From Limnobacter thiooxidans (GTDB lineage Bacteria > Pseudomonadota > Gammaproteobacteria > Burkholderiales > Burkholderiaceae_B), in the NCBI RefSeq assembly GCF_036323495.1, contig NZ_AP028947.1, positions 2,108,001-2,172,000 of the forward strand: a stretch of 64,000 nucleotides of DNA. Reading direction: 5' to 3'. Under the pieces are notes generated by a model, which ran no database searches, had not been told where the DNA came from, and saw only the letters and a program-made list of their open reading frames with translations. This document shows positions 1 through 8,650 of the stretch, in pieces. How positions within the stretch are numbered: the stretch's first letter is position 1; the number at the start of each line of letters is the position of its first letter. Position numbers and translations under genes: made by a program.

Positions 1-664
1 GGAAACTTTGGCTGATCGATATCCACATGAGCTTTCCGGCGGTCAACAACAACGCGTTGCGCTTGCACGCGCATTGGCACCAAAACCCACATTGATATTG
101 CTGGATGAACCTTTCTCCAACCTGGATGTAGAGCTGAAAGAACGGTTGACTTTTGAAGTTCGGGAGATACTGAAAGCCGAAAACATGAGCGCTATTTTGG
201 TCACTCACGACCAACATGAGGCTTTTAGCATGGCCGATCGAATTGGCGTAATGCATGCAGGCGAACTGCAGCAATGGGGTTCATCCTACAGCCTTTACCA
301 CCAGCCCAATTCACGCATGGTGGCCGACTTTATTGGTCAAGGCGTTTTCTTGCCAGGTAAAAAGACCGAACAGGGTTTGCAAATCGAATTGGCCCATTTG
401 CGGTTAACTGAAGACCAATTGCCCCTGAACGACGAATTCGATGTACTGATTCGCCCTGACGACATAATCCACGACGATGCAAGCCCGATGCAAGCCATCG
501 TGGTGCGCAAGGCCTTTCGTGGCGCAGATTTTCTATACACATTGATGCTTGAAAGCGGCGCGCACGTATTGGCTCTGGTACCAAGTCATCACAACCACGC
601 GATTGGCGAACCCATCGGGATCAAGTTAGAGCTTGATCACGTCATTACCTTCGACAGGCTGTAA
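1..664 (+). CDS. ABC importer ATP-binding protein, 5'-truncated by window edge
   Basis: This is the C-terminal part of an ABC importer ATPase; the reading frame is open at base 2, so the N-terminus with the Walker A motif lies outside the window. Visible motifs in order are the signature LSGGQQQRVALARAL, Walker B LILLDEPFSNLD and the H-loop VTHDQHEA. A TOBE-like C-terminal region follows. The stretch ADFIGQGVFLPG resembles FbpC-type Fe(III) importers, but spermidine/putrescine or sulfate-type importers share this architecture, so the substrate is left open. The partner permease and binding-protein genes would be upstream, outside the window. It converges on the leftward secretion block, with only 9 bases between the stop codons. 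Confidence 0.85.
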   Translation, partial: ETLADRYPHELSGGQQQRVALARALAPKPTLILLDEPFSNLDVELKERLTFEVREILKAENMSAILVTHDQHEAFSMADRIGVMHAGELQQWGSSYSLYHQPNSRMVADFIGQGVFLPGKKTEQGLQIELAHLRLTEDQLPLNDEFDVLIRPDDIIHDDASPMQAIVVRKAFRGADFLYTLMLESGAHVLALVPSHHNHAIGEPIGIKLELDHVITFDRL

Positions 665-673
665 GCTGGAAAA

Positions 674-1501
674 TCAGGAATAGTCGGTGGAACCTGGTGT
701 CGAACCTGGGAAGCTGGTGCCCACATCCGTGGCCAATGCGGTGGAACTGATCGAAGTACCAGCGCCACTGGCCGAGGCAAAAAGTTCAGACACTTCCTGA
801 ATACCGTTGGGATTGGAAAAATCGAGCGTCAGTGGGAACGCCTCAGGGGAAGTGAACAATCCATCTAGCGTTGCTTCCAGCGCCAGTGAGTTACCCAAGC
901 CTGAGAACTCATAATCAGAGAATTCACCAATATCAATCTGCATTGAGTCTAGAAGAGAGTAAGACTCTAGAGTCTCAAGCGATGCAACAGCCGAGTTGAC
1001 ATCGGTAGACAAATCACCAAACAAATCCTGGTTGATCGAATTCAAATCAAGAACCTGGGCTTGGATGTCTTGAATCAACTGGGACAGTTCGTCGTAGGCC
1101 AACTCGCCATTCATCGCCAACTGCAGCTTGGGCATAGTGCCAAGCAGTTCGGACTTCAAGGCATGAAGACTTGATTCGATATTCATGTTGTCCATTACGG
1201 GAGTTGGTTGGGAATAGGCCAGCAAACCTGGGTCTACACTGGCAATGCTGGTTATGCTTTCAAATACACCCGGGTCGCTGACACACAGATTGGAAACACA
1301 AAGCAGGTCTCCAAGGCGTGCGGATCCGGAGTCTTGATTGTTGATACCGTCCAGGTAAGTCAATTGAATTCTATTGCCACCGAATGAAGGCTCTGACCGA
1401 TCGAAAAATTCGATTGTTGCCGCATGATCAAGCTCGAACACCCCAACAGCCGCTTGTTCTGGCTGCGTGCTTACTGACAAATGGATGGCAAAGTCGGACA
1501 T
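674..1501 (-). CDS. Acidic 275-aa protein, possible type I secretion cargo or accessory
   Basis: I do not recognise the family. The protein is acidic, rich in Ser, Leu, Asp and Glu, and has no N-terminal signal peptide or membrane segment. The middle (about residues 105-190) looks helical, and the C-terminal third is low-complexity, ending in a Gly/Ser/Thr-rich tail. Two cysteines sit close together as CVSNLC near residue 69. It is the last gene of the leftward sigma/T1SS block, 91 bases after the repeat protein, and shares that protein's acidic, Leu/Ser-rich character. A secreted substrate or accessory of the adjacent T1SS is an inference from position and composition only. The start ATG at 1501 has only a weak ribosome binding site. 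Confidence 0.6.
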   Translation of the reverse strand: MSDFAIHLSVSTQPEQAAVGVFELDHAATIEFFDRSEPSFGGNRIQLTYLDGINNQDSGSARLGDLLCVSNLCVSDPGVFESITSIASVDPGLLAYSQPTPVMDNMNIESSLHALKSELLGTMPKLQLAMNGELAYDELSQLIQDIQAQVLDLNSINQDLFGDLSTDVNSAVASLETLESYSLLDSMQIDIGEFSDYEFSGLGNSLALEATLDGLFTSPEAFPLTLDFSNPNGIQEVSELFASASGAGTSISSTALATDVGTSFPGSTPGSTDYS

Positions 1502-1592
1502 GAATTCGATTCTTGATGGGCTTGGTTCCTATTTTATACGAAACACAATTCAAATTGGATTCAAATTCAGTACTGACTCAAATCAAGAGCCC

Positions 1593-3101
1593 CTACTTGT
1601 TCAAATCCAGCGAACCTAGAATCCCATCGAGTGCACCGCCTTCGGCACCCGCGTTGGATGAAATGCCGTTGTTGGACAAGCCTAACAGGTCGCCTCCATC
1701 GGCACCTTCAGGGCTATTGCTGAGCACGGAAAGCAAGCCGAGGTCTGGTAAAAGGCCATCTACTATATCGATTATCGGATCAGTAACTGGATCGGTGATC
1801 CCACCCACGATGTCGATGACAGGATCGGTAATACCACCCACGATGTCGGTGACAGGATCGGTAATACCACCCACAATGTCAGTGACTGGATCAGTAATCC
1901 CACCCACAATGTCGGTGACAGGATCGGTAATACCACCCACGATGTCGGTGACAGGATCCGTAATTCCACCCACAATGTCAGTGATTGGATCGGTGATTCC
2001 ACCCACGATGTCGGTGACAGGATCGGTGATTCCACCCACGATGTCGGTGACAGGATCGGTAATACCACCCACGATGTCGGTGACAGGATCGGTGATCCCA
2101 CCCACGATGTCGGTGACTGGATCGGTGATTCCACCCACAATGTCAGTGATTGGATCGGTGATTCCACCCACAATGTCAGTGATTGGGTTGATCACCGGAC
2201 TCAAGTCCAGATCAGGGAGCGAGCCTACCAAATTAGAAATGTTGTCGAAAGTCGAATCCAGATTCAGCAAACTGCCCAGTTGGGGATTGTTTGCCACGTC
2301 AATCGAACCAATCAAATCGGTCAATGTGGACGACACTGATCCAGCATCATCAAAAATTGACACACCAAGGTCGGTGCTGGACAAACCGTCTTGCACGGCA
2401 ATCTGACTTTCAATCTCGCCCGCCAACCCTTCAAAAATCGGGTCAAATGTGGTGTTGAGTAAATTGATCTGATCCGAAATGGCGTCAATGGCCGTCTGCA
2501 AGTCATCAGGGCTGGGATTCTGCCCAAGGCCAGCCATCAAACTCATCAAAGCATCGTTTGATTCGAAAACATCAGGAACGCCATTGAAACCCGACAACAC
2601 AGGGTTGGCTTCCATAAAACTCGATGACATGGAATTGATGTTGGGGTCAACAGCACCTTTCGTCAACGGCATGTTGTCTTGAAGATTAAGGGGAACCAGC
2701 GAAAGGGCCTTATCGCCCGCAGCGGCCAGCACTGCGGAATCGCCAACTGCGCTTTTTCCAAAAGTGACAGGGGCAGCCGTTGCAATTTGTGCTGCCATCC
2801 CCATCGCACTGGTCAGGCCTGCCATGTCGGTCGCGGCGACAGCGCCTAACAGACCGGCACTTGAATAAGCTGGAGACAAACCTGGAAAGGAACTTCCGAA
2901 ACTGTTTGATGTGGACGGCGAAGATTTGGTCGACGCATTGAAGTAGCTGGAACTTGCCCCAAGCGACTCAAATTCGCCCGCATTCAAAGTGGACTGCAGG
3001 AACTGCATGTTGTCCGCAGCAGGATTGGAAAAACTCTGCTCTGCCTGCTCTATCGCCCAATCTTCAGCACTGAAACCGGTGTTTTGACTGTCGTTGCCCA
3101 T
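1593..3101 (-). CDS. Acidic tandem-repeat protein, candidate type I secretion substrate
   Basis: A 502-aa protein of unknown family. Residues about 1-300 are Ser/Ala/Leu-rich with no Sec signal peptide. Residues about 304-440 are roughly twelve copies of the 11-residue unit GGITDPVTDIV, differing mainly by Val/Ile swaps. A Gly/Leu/Asp-rich C-terminal tail follows. I find no Cys and no Arg in the whole protein and only about five Lys, so it is strongly acidic. Acidic, Cys-free, repetitive proteins lacking a Sec signal are typical of type I secretion cargo, and the TolC gene ends 132 bases upstream in the same direction. The units are not canonical RTX nonapeptides. The start ATG at 3101 follows a good AAGGGGA ribosome binding site. 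Confidence 0.75.
   Translation of the reverse strand: MGNDSQNTGFSAEDWAIEQAEQSFSNPAADNMQFLQSTLNAGEFESLGASSSYFNASTKSSPSTSNSFGSSFPGLSPAYSSAGLLGAVAATDMAGLTSAMGMAAQIATAAPVTFGKSAVGDSAVLAAAGDKALSLVPLNLQDNMPLTKGAVDPNINSMSSSFMEANPVLSGFNGVPDVFESNDALMSLMAGLGQNPSPDDLQTAIDAISDQINLLNTTFDPIFEGLAGEIESQIAVQDGLSSTDLGVSIFDDAGSVSSTLTDLIGSIDVANNPQLGSLLNLDSTFDNISNLVGSLPDLDLSPVINPITDIVGGITDPITDIVGGITDPVTDIVGGITDPVTDIVGGITDPVTDIVGGITDPVTDIVGGITDPITDIVGGITDPVTDIVGGITDPVTDIVGGITDPVTDIVGGITDPVTDIVGGITDPVIDIVGGITDPVTDPIIDIVDGLLPDLGLLSVLSNSPEGADGGDLLGLSNNGISSNAGAEGGALDGILGSLDLNK
1777..2191 (-). repeat. 33-bp in-frame tandem repeat array, about 12 units
   Basis: About twelve consecutive 33-bp units encode the 11-residue repeat GGITDPVTDIV on the minus strand. 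Units differ mostly at synonymous third positions and at a Val/Ile codon. Because 33 is a multiple of 3, gain or loss of units would change protein length without breaking the frame. The array also keeps open frames on both strands, which produces a spurious long plus-strand ORF. Confidence 0.93.
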
Positions 3102-3134
3102 GTTTGCAATCCCCTTGGGAATACCCCGTTCAAG

Positions 3135-3167
3135 CCAGTTTGGCAGGAATCGTTTCCTGCAAACTGG
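3135..3167 (-). promoter_or_regulatory. Intercistronic hairpin between TolC and repeat-protein genes
   Basis: CCAGTTTGGCAGGAA pairs with TTCCTGCAAACTGG with one bulged base, and the stem can extend outward with gaps. There is no T-run after it on the minus strand, so it is more likely an mRNA stability, processing or attenuation element than a full terminator. It would separate the transporter cistrons from the putative cargo cistron. Confidence 0.6.
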
Positions 3168-3233
3168 TGAATTGAGGGTATAAATCGCATCTGTTCCACC
3201 AGTGTGAGCAACTTACTGACAAAAATCAATACT

Positions 3234-4916
3234 TTACCGATAGAAACGTGGATCCAGAACAGGTGCCGGCTTCAAGGCGGGCTTTAACTGCTTTTCAACA
3301 TCACTGGCCTGAACCCGGCTCCGCTCGGAGTCTTTTTCAATTTGCAATCGCTGAGCAGGTGTCAGTACAAAGCCCGCTGCCTTGTTGATCTCTGTCTGGC
3401 TCACATCGAGGCCCAACTTCTCGGCAATTTTCTGGTCGGCTGGGCTGCTGGCTATGTCAGCGGTGTCTTTCAAACTGCTTTCAAGTCGGTCTCGCTCTGG
3501 CAGTTTGGAGAAAAACAACTGAAACCAGTCCCCTTCTGCACCCGGGGTAGGCATCATCAATCCCATGGCATGCATCAACCTGAAACTTGCATCGCGAGCA
3601 TCGAATACCGCGTTGATGTAGGCAATCAACACGTTGAAATATTCAACCTGTGCATCAAGCATTACGATCACGGTCTCACGACCGAAATCCCGCAGGCGTT
3701 TTCTGTTCTTGAAAACCTGCAGCGAATCTGCATAGGCACCACGCAGGGTCACAGACCTTGACTGCCCTGCGGTCCACTTTCCCCATTGAAACCGCACGCT
3801 TTCTTCGGTACGAAGGCGTGCTGCTGCCAGTTGCGCACGGCGCGTGTCTATTGTCGCAGCGGCCTGATTGACACGAGCGACCTGCTCTCCACCAGAAAAA
3901 GCGTTGTACTGCAAGCGCAAGTTGACAGAGCTGTCGGTTTTGTCACCGGTAAAGGGATCGGGCTCACCGAAAAACTGCTGAATGCCCACCAGGTTCAAGG
4001 AAGGGTAAAGACTTGCTTCTTCAGCGGTGTAGTTGTGTCGGGATTTCACGATCTGGCTTTCAGCAACCCGAATTTCAGGGTTGGAAAACAGGGCCTTGGT
4101 CACTGCATCATCAACACGCGGCGGCAACATGGACCTGTCGATTTCCAGCTCAGGTACGTTATAACCCTCCGGGTACACACCAAAGTAACGAAAGTAGGTG
4201 GCACGTGCTTCTTCGAACTGGCCTTCAAAGTTCACTAGACGATCACGTGTCACAGCCAAACGTGCCTTGGCAAACTGTGCATCGGTCACGCCGCTTCCGC
4301 CCAACTCCACACGACGTTCTTCAAGTGCAAGCAACTGGGCCACGGCAGCTTCGGCAGCCCTTGAGGCTTCAACCAGCAATGCGTTCCTGGACAAGGTGCT
4401 GCTGGCCAGAAAACTTTCCAGTACCACATTCTGAATGGTCTGTACAAACTGGCCGTCTGCAATTGTGCCATCACTTTCTGCCGCCTTGATGCGCGCTGAA
4501 ATACGGCCAGCTGTGTACAAAGGTTGCGTCACGGTAATGTCGGTAGACTGCCGATTCGTCACGGTTGAACTCGAACTTGCGTTTGCGCCTACTGCAATCT
4601 TGGGGAAATAGGCCGCCCTGGCACCATCTTCAATAAACTGCGAGGCATTTACGTTGATGCGCGAAGTCACAATTTCCGGATTGGTGCGCAACATGTTGAG
4701 AAAGCGAACCTTACTCAACTCTTCTTTGGACATTCGGGCTGCCTCTGAGGGCTCAATACGACGGGCACGAAACTCGTTGTTGTCGTTACCAATTGCCGGG
4801 TTAGTGGGCATTGGCTGCTGAGCACCTGCCGGCAAAGTCATTATGCTCGCGATCAGCGCGCACAGCGCATTTCGGGTCCATCGGGCCCGTCCAGGCTTGT
4901 CCAGTAGTGTTGTCAT
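3234..4916 (-). CDS. TolC-family outer membrane channel of a type I secretion system
   Basis: A 560-aa outer-membrane efflux channel subunit. The N-terminus has a signal peptide (basic start, hydrophobic core LCALIASIMTLPAGA, cleavage near AGAQQ). The body shows the duplicated helical hairpin pattern of TolC, with the typical TVTQPLYTAGRISARI segment and the second half LRLQYNAFSGGEQVARVNQA. A charged C-terminal extension of about 100 residues follows. Together with the HlyD adaptor and ABC transporter immediately upstream it would form the trans-envelope conduit. The HlyD stop is 7 bases before this ATG, so the two are translationally close. LapE-type channels are the nearest family by architecture. 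Confidence 0.88.
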   Translation of the reverse strand: MTTLLDKPGRARWTRNALCALIASIMTLPAGAQQPMPTNPAIGNDNNEFRARRIEPSEAARMSKEELSKVRFLNMLRTNPEIVTSRINVNASQFIEDGARAAYFPKIAVGANASSSSTVTNRQSTDITVTQPLYTAGRISARIKAAESDGTIADGQFVQTIQNVVLESFLASSTLSRNALLVEASRAAEAAVAQLLALEERRVELGGSGVTDAQFAKARLAVTRDRLVNFEGQFEEARATYFRYFGVYPEGYNVPELEIDRSMLPPRVDDAVTKALFSNPEIRVAESQIVKSRHNYTAEEASLYPSLNLVGIQQFFGEPDPFTGDKTDSSVNLRLQYNAFSGGEQVARVNQAAATIDTRRAQLAAARLRTEESVRFQWGKWTAGQSRSVTLRGAYADSLQVFKNRKRLRDFGRETVIVMLDAQVEYFNVLIAYINAVFDARDASFRLMHAMGLMMPTPGAEGDWFQLFFSKLPERDRLESSLKDTADIASSPADQKIAEKLGLDVSQTEINKAAGFVLTPAQRLQIEKDSERSRVQASDVEKQLKPALKPAPVLDPRFYR

Positions 4917-4923
4917 GGTTGCT

Positions 4924-6282
4924 TTAAGGTTCTCTGAAGGCTTCTTGCTTCAGCTTCAATACAGGTTTCAACAAATAATAAATAAAGGGCTGTGAACCAA
5001 CGTTGATGTCAACATCAGCAGTCATGCCCGGAGATATGCGCAAAGGCGCCTCGGGTGTACCAAAAAACGCCTTGTCCGTGCTAACAATCAAGCGATAATG
5101 CGGCCCGGTCTCTTCGGTTCCAGGGTCCGTGTCCGCAGCAATCTGGGTCACTTTGCCTGGCAGGGTACCGTATCTGAGGAAGTCATAGGCCGACACCTTG
5201 ACCTCAGAGGGTTGGTCCAGTGTCACATAGCCACGGTCAGCCGGAGAAAGGCGCGTTTCAACCACCAGAATTTCGTCCACAGGGACCACTTCCATGATAG
5301 GTTCGCCTTGGCGAACAACGTTGCCTACAGCCTGCAATTTCAAATTCTTGATAACGCCGTCAATTGGAGAGCGGATCACCGCACGGTCACGCTGATCACT
5401 GGCCCGGTTGATTTCGTCCTTCAAACTGGCAAGTTGGCGTTCAAGCGTTGTCAGCTCATCCGCAGCGCGTCGACGAAACTTGCCTTCTTCCTCAACCCGA
5501 CGGGCGCGGCGTTCACCCACAGAGGCCTGTGCGGAAGAGATTGTTTGCCGCATGGAAGCAATCTCGGCAGTCAAGCTGTCGTAATCACGCTTCTTGGTCA
5601 AATACTCGAGCTGGGAAACCAGTCGCTCACGTACCAGTTCACGGGTAATTTCCAGTTCACGCAGCGTGGTCACAGCGCGATTTTCCAAGCCATCCAGCTT
5701 GGCTTGCAGTTCCCCTACCTTGCCCTGGTTGCCTTGCATCTGGCTGTCATTTACGCCCAAGATACCCTGCAGTTCAGTAACACGCGCAAAATAAGTGGAT
5801 TGCTCCGTGCGGTACAAATCGGGGTAGTTGGCAACAATTTCAGAAGGGTACTCAGGCGTTTTTCCTGACGCTTCAGCAAGCAGGCGCGCCCTGCTCATTT
5901 CAAGTGCGGCACGGCGGCTTTGCAACTCTTCAATGTTGATACCGGAAGTGGCCAGATCAAGCTGCACCAACATGGCACCTTCCTTGACTACATCACCCTC
6001 CTTCACACCCAGCTCCTGCACAATCCCGCCTTCCAGATGCTGAATGGACTTTACGCGAGTTGATGGAATTACTTTGCCAGGGGCTGTCACAACCTGATCC
6101 ACTCGAATGAACAGGGATGCAAACAGGGACACCGCAATAAAACCCAAAGCAACACGGCTTTTGGTGTCAAAACCCCCGCCACTGGGCTTGTAGAGTGTAG
6201 GAACCTCGTAAGGTTTGAGATCGTTTTTCCCGACCTCGGCCAATGCATTGTTGGACTTCATGATTTCTCTACCTTCACTCAT
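4924..6282 (-). CDS. HlyD-family membrane fusion protein of a type I secretion system
   Basis: A 452-aa periplasmic adaptor. The cytoplasmic N-terminus (about 45 residues) precedes one membrane segment (VALGFIAVSLFASLFIRV). It is followed by the barrel/lipoyl half-motif IQHLEGGIVQELGVKEGDVV, a long coiled coil of about 200 residues rich in Glu, Arg and Leu, and the second half around VIRSPIDGVIKNLKL. The C-terminal barrel has the HlyD-type GMTADVDI. It links the inner-membrane ABC transporter to TolC. The ATG at 6282 shares its A with the stop codon of the ABC gene (TGATG), which indicates coupled translation; an ATG seven codons later is a less likely alternative start. Confidence 0.92.
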   Translation of the reverse strand: MSEGREIMKSNNALAEVGKNDLKPYEVPTLYKPSGGGFDTKSRVALGFIAVSLFASLFIRVDQVVTAPGKVIPSTRVKSIQHLEGGIVQELGVKEGDVVKEGAMLVQLDLATSGINIEELQSRRAALEMSRARLLAEASGKTPEYPSEIVANYPDLYRTEQSTYFARVTELQGILGVNDSQMQGNQGKVGELQAKLDGLENRAVTTLRELEITRELVRERLVSQLEYLTKKRDYDSLTAEIASMRQTISSAQASVGERRARRVEEEGKFRRRAADELTTLERQLASLKDEINRASDQRDRAVIRSPIDGVIKNLKLQAVGNVVRQGEPIMEVVPVDEILVVETRLSPADRGYVTLDQPSEVKVSAYDFLRYGTLPGKVTQIAADTDPGTEETGPHYRLIVSTDKAFFGTPEAPLRISPGMTADVDINVGSQPFIYYLLKPVLKLKQEAFREP

Positions 6283-8207
6283 CAGGCCTGCGCAGCCTTT
6301 CCGCCAGCGTCCGAATTGGTTTCAACTTCAGCAACATCATTGCCAAGCGTTCCCTTGATGGCCTCATTTCCCACCTGCGCAGCCGCTTTGGGTGCGGCAG
6401 GAACAGCCTTGGGCACAGAAATGCCATACAGTAACTTGAGCATTTCTGGTGTAGCACCCAAATGCAGCTTGGACGCTTTGTCCAGATAAATAATCTTGTC
6501 GCAAATCGACATCAAGCGAACCGAGTGCGTCACCATGATGATGGTTTTCACCGTAGCCAAGCTTTTGAATACAGCCATCAAGTGGGTTTCAGCGGCAAAA
6601 TCCAGGTCGTTGGTGGGTTCGTCCAGCAACAATACAGGGGCATCGGATAAAAAAGCCTGGGTAATCGCAACCCGGCGACGTTGGCCACCTGACAAACGAT
6701 TGCCACCTTCACCAACCTGGGTCATGTAGCCATCGGGCATTTTTGCAATGAATTCATGTGCTCCCGACCGCTTGGCAGCCAGCAAAATTTGCTCATCGCT
6801 GGCATCGGGGTTTGAACGACGCAGGTTTTCTACAATGGTGCCTTCGAACAGTTGCGACGTTTGCGGCAAAAATCCGATCCATTTTGCCAACTCCTGGCGT
6901 GAAAACTGCGACAGGTCGTATTCGTCCAGCAACACCCTACCCGATTGTGGCTCGTAGAGGCCCCGCAGCAACTTCAGCAAAGTGGACTTGCCTGCACCAT
7001 TGTCTCCGGCCAGGCCATAAATACCGCGTGGACCAATTTGAGCGGACACGCTTTTTACCACTTCTTTTTGGGCACCCACGTGCTGGTAACTCACGTTTTC
7101 CAACCGCAGCGCACCCGAAGGCATGGGCAAGCTCAGCCCCGTGTGCTGTTTCTCTTCGTCCGAGCCAAACACTTTATTCAGGCGATCAGCCGCTTCGCGG
7201 GAATGCGCAATTGAACGCCAGTGGCCTGTCAGCGCAGCCAATGGCCCAATCGCCTTGGCAGCCAACATGTTTGAAGCAATCAAACCACCCACAGTCATCC
7301 ATTGATTGATCACTGCAAACGCACCCACAGCCGTGATGGCCACGTTCACGCACAACATGATGGAAACAGACAGTTCCCGCTGGTCCTCCATCTCCCCGTT
7401 TTTCTGGAAAGACTCCTGGACCCACGAGTTGTAACTCGACACCCAAGCCCGCTTCGCCGACTCATCTTGCACCAAGCTTTTTATGGCTTCACGGCCTCGG
7501 CAAACTTCGGCCAGTACTTCGTCTCGACGACGGGCTCGAGAAAACTCTTCAACACGGCGCTTGCGGAATTCGCCGGCGCTGTACCAGGACAGCGCCGCCA
7601 GACAGGCCAACCCGATCAGCACGACCGGCAATACTGGCAACGCGATGGTCGCGATCAAGCCAATTGCGAGAATTGCAAAAGGCAAATCCAGAATGGTCAT
7701 TGCAACAGCACCACTCCAGACCACGCGAACAGTATCGACGTCTTTAAACAGCGAATACCACGATGCAGTGGAGCGCGCTTCAAGCTGTCGAAGGGGGATA
7801 GACAGGATTTTGTTCATCAGTCGGCTGGCGATCTGGCCGTCAATCTTTACAGCGGCCACGCGCAATACCCGGGCCCGGAATGAGCGAAGTATCAGGTCTG
7901 CTGCCAAAATAATGCCCATGCCAATCAGCAAGGCTGTCAAGGTATTCAAACCAGAGCGATAAATCACCCGATCATAAACCTGCAGGGAAAAGATGGCTGG
8001 AAACAAGGCCACCAGGTTCACGAAGATGGACAAAAGGGCCGCACGCTTGAGCAAGGGCAAAGCACCCCGAATGACGCTTTCCACTGTCTTCGAATTATTG
8101 ACGTCCAAGTTTTCAGACTCAGTCGATGAATCACCTGACTTTTCAGACTTCAAGCCGAAATTCCAGAGTGCCTCCAGCCTTTCTTTAAACAAATATTTAA
8201 CCGACAT
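6282..8207 (-). CDS. Type I secretion ABC permease/ATPase
   Basis: A 641-aa fused permease/ATPase exporter. About 45 hydrophilic residues precede a six-helix transmembrane domain (about residues 48-330), then the nucleotide-binding domain with Walker A GDNGAGKST (near residue 402), Q-loop LPQTSQLFEG, signature LSGGQRRR (near 503), Walker B VLLLDEPTNDLD and H-loop VTHS. There is no N-terminal C39 peptidase domain, so it should not process double-glycine leaders. An Ala/Lys-rich tail of about 50 residues follows the ATPase. It lies 15 bases downstream of the anti-sigma gene and overlaps the HlyD gene by one base, consistent with one polycistronic unit. Confidence 0.92.
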   Translation of the reverse strand: MSVKYLFKERLEALWNFGLKSEKSGDSSTESENLDVNNSKTVESVIRGALPLLKRAALLSIFVNLVALFPAIFSLQVYDRVIYRSGLNTLTALLIGMGIILAADLILRSFRARVLRVAAVKIDGQIASRLMNKILSIPLRQLEARSTASWYSLFKDVDTVRVVWSGAVAMTILDLPFAILAIGLIATIALPVLPVVLIGLACLAALSWYSAGEFRKRRVEEFSRARRRDEVLAEVCRGREAIKSLVQDESAKRAWVSSYNSWVQESFQKNGEMEDQRELSVSIMLCVNVAITAVGAFAVINQWMTVGGLIASNMLAAKAIGPLAALTGHWRSIAHSREAADRLNKVFGSDEEKQHTGLSLPMPSGALRLENVSYQHVGAQKEVVKSVSAQIGPRGIYGLAGDNGAGKSTLLKLLRGLYEPQSGRVLLDEYDLSQFSRQELAKWIGFLPQTSQLFEGTIVENLRRSNPDASDEQILLAAKRSGAHEFIAKMPDGYMTQVGEGGNRLSGGQRRRVAITQAFLSDAPVLLLDEPTNDLDFAAETHLMAVFKSLATVKTIIMVTHSVRLMSICDKIIYLDKASKLHLGATPEMLKLLYGISVPKAVPAAPKAAAQVGNEAIKGTLGNDVAEVETNSDAGGKAAQA

Positions 8208-8222
8208 TCAGAGTTCCTTGGA

Positions 8223-8639
8223 TTAGACAGCGCCCGCCGATCCAGCCATGCGCAACTGCTGCGCTTTGAGCCTTTCAAGCAACACCAAATAAGAGGCAGT
8301 CAGACGAACAACCGCTGGCCTCATGGCCGCTAGTTGCTCACGGGTCAACCGCGACAGGGGATTTTCAAGTTTCGGACCGACTTCGGACTGCGAATCCAAA
8401 GCCTTGCACACACGCTCAAACACACTGCTCAGCGCAGCATCCACCTCTGCTTCCGACATGCTGGGATAAAGCACCTGAGGTTTTGAATCAATCAAGTTCA
8501 AACGCTCCTGCCAAGCCTGTACACATTTGGCTAACGTGGCATCCGCTTTCACGTGGTTCTCAAAGGCAGTGCGCTCGACTCCACGCATGACACCTAATAC
8601 GTAATCTGCAGCCAGCCAGTTTTTTTCGTCATCAGTCAT
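8223..8639 (-). CDS. Soluble anti-sigma-like protein (RskA/ChrR-type N-terminus)
   Basis: A 138-aa protein encoded directly after the ECF sigma gene with an 11-base gap. The N-terminal ADYVLGVMRGVERTAFENHV and the following AW.ERL segment resemble the sigma-binding region of RskA-type anti-sigma factors. Those proteins normally continue into a transmembrane helix and a periplasmic domain. Here the C-terminal half is helical, charged and has no membrane segment, and there is no HxxxCxxC zinc motif. I infer a cytoplasmic anti-sigma factor or sigma modulator. The ribosome binding site AGAGGG sits upstream of ATG 8639. Confidence 0.7.
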   Translation of the reverse strand: MTDDEKNWLAADYVLGVMRGVERTAFENHVKADATLAKCVQAWQERLNLIDSKPQVLYPSMSEAEVDAALSSVFERVCKALDSQSEVGPKLENPLSRLTREQLAAMRPAVVRLTASYLVLLERLKAQQLRMAGSAGAV

Positions 8640-8650
8640 GGAGGGCCCTC

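Noticed and set aside
1513-2406. Long plus-strand frame with about eleven MSVTGSVIPPT-type repeats
   Set aside because: It is the antisense shadow of the 33-bp repeat array; the minus-strand frame has a ribosome binding site, operon context and a sensible composition.
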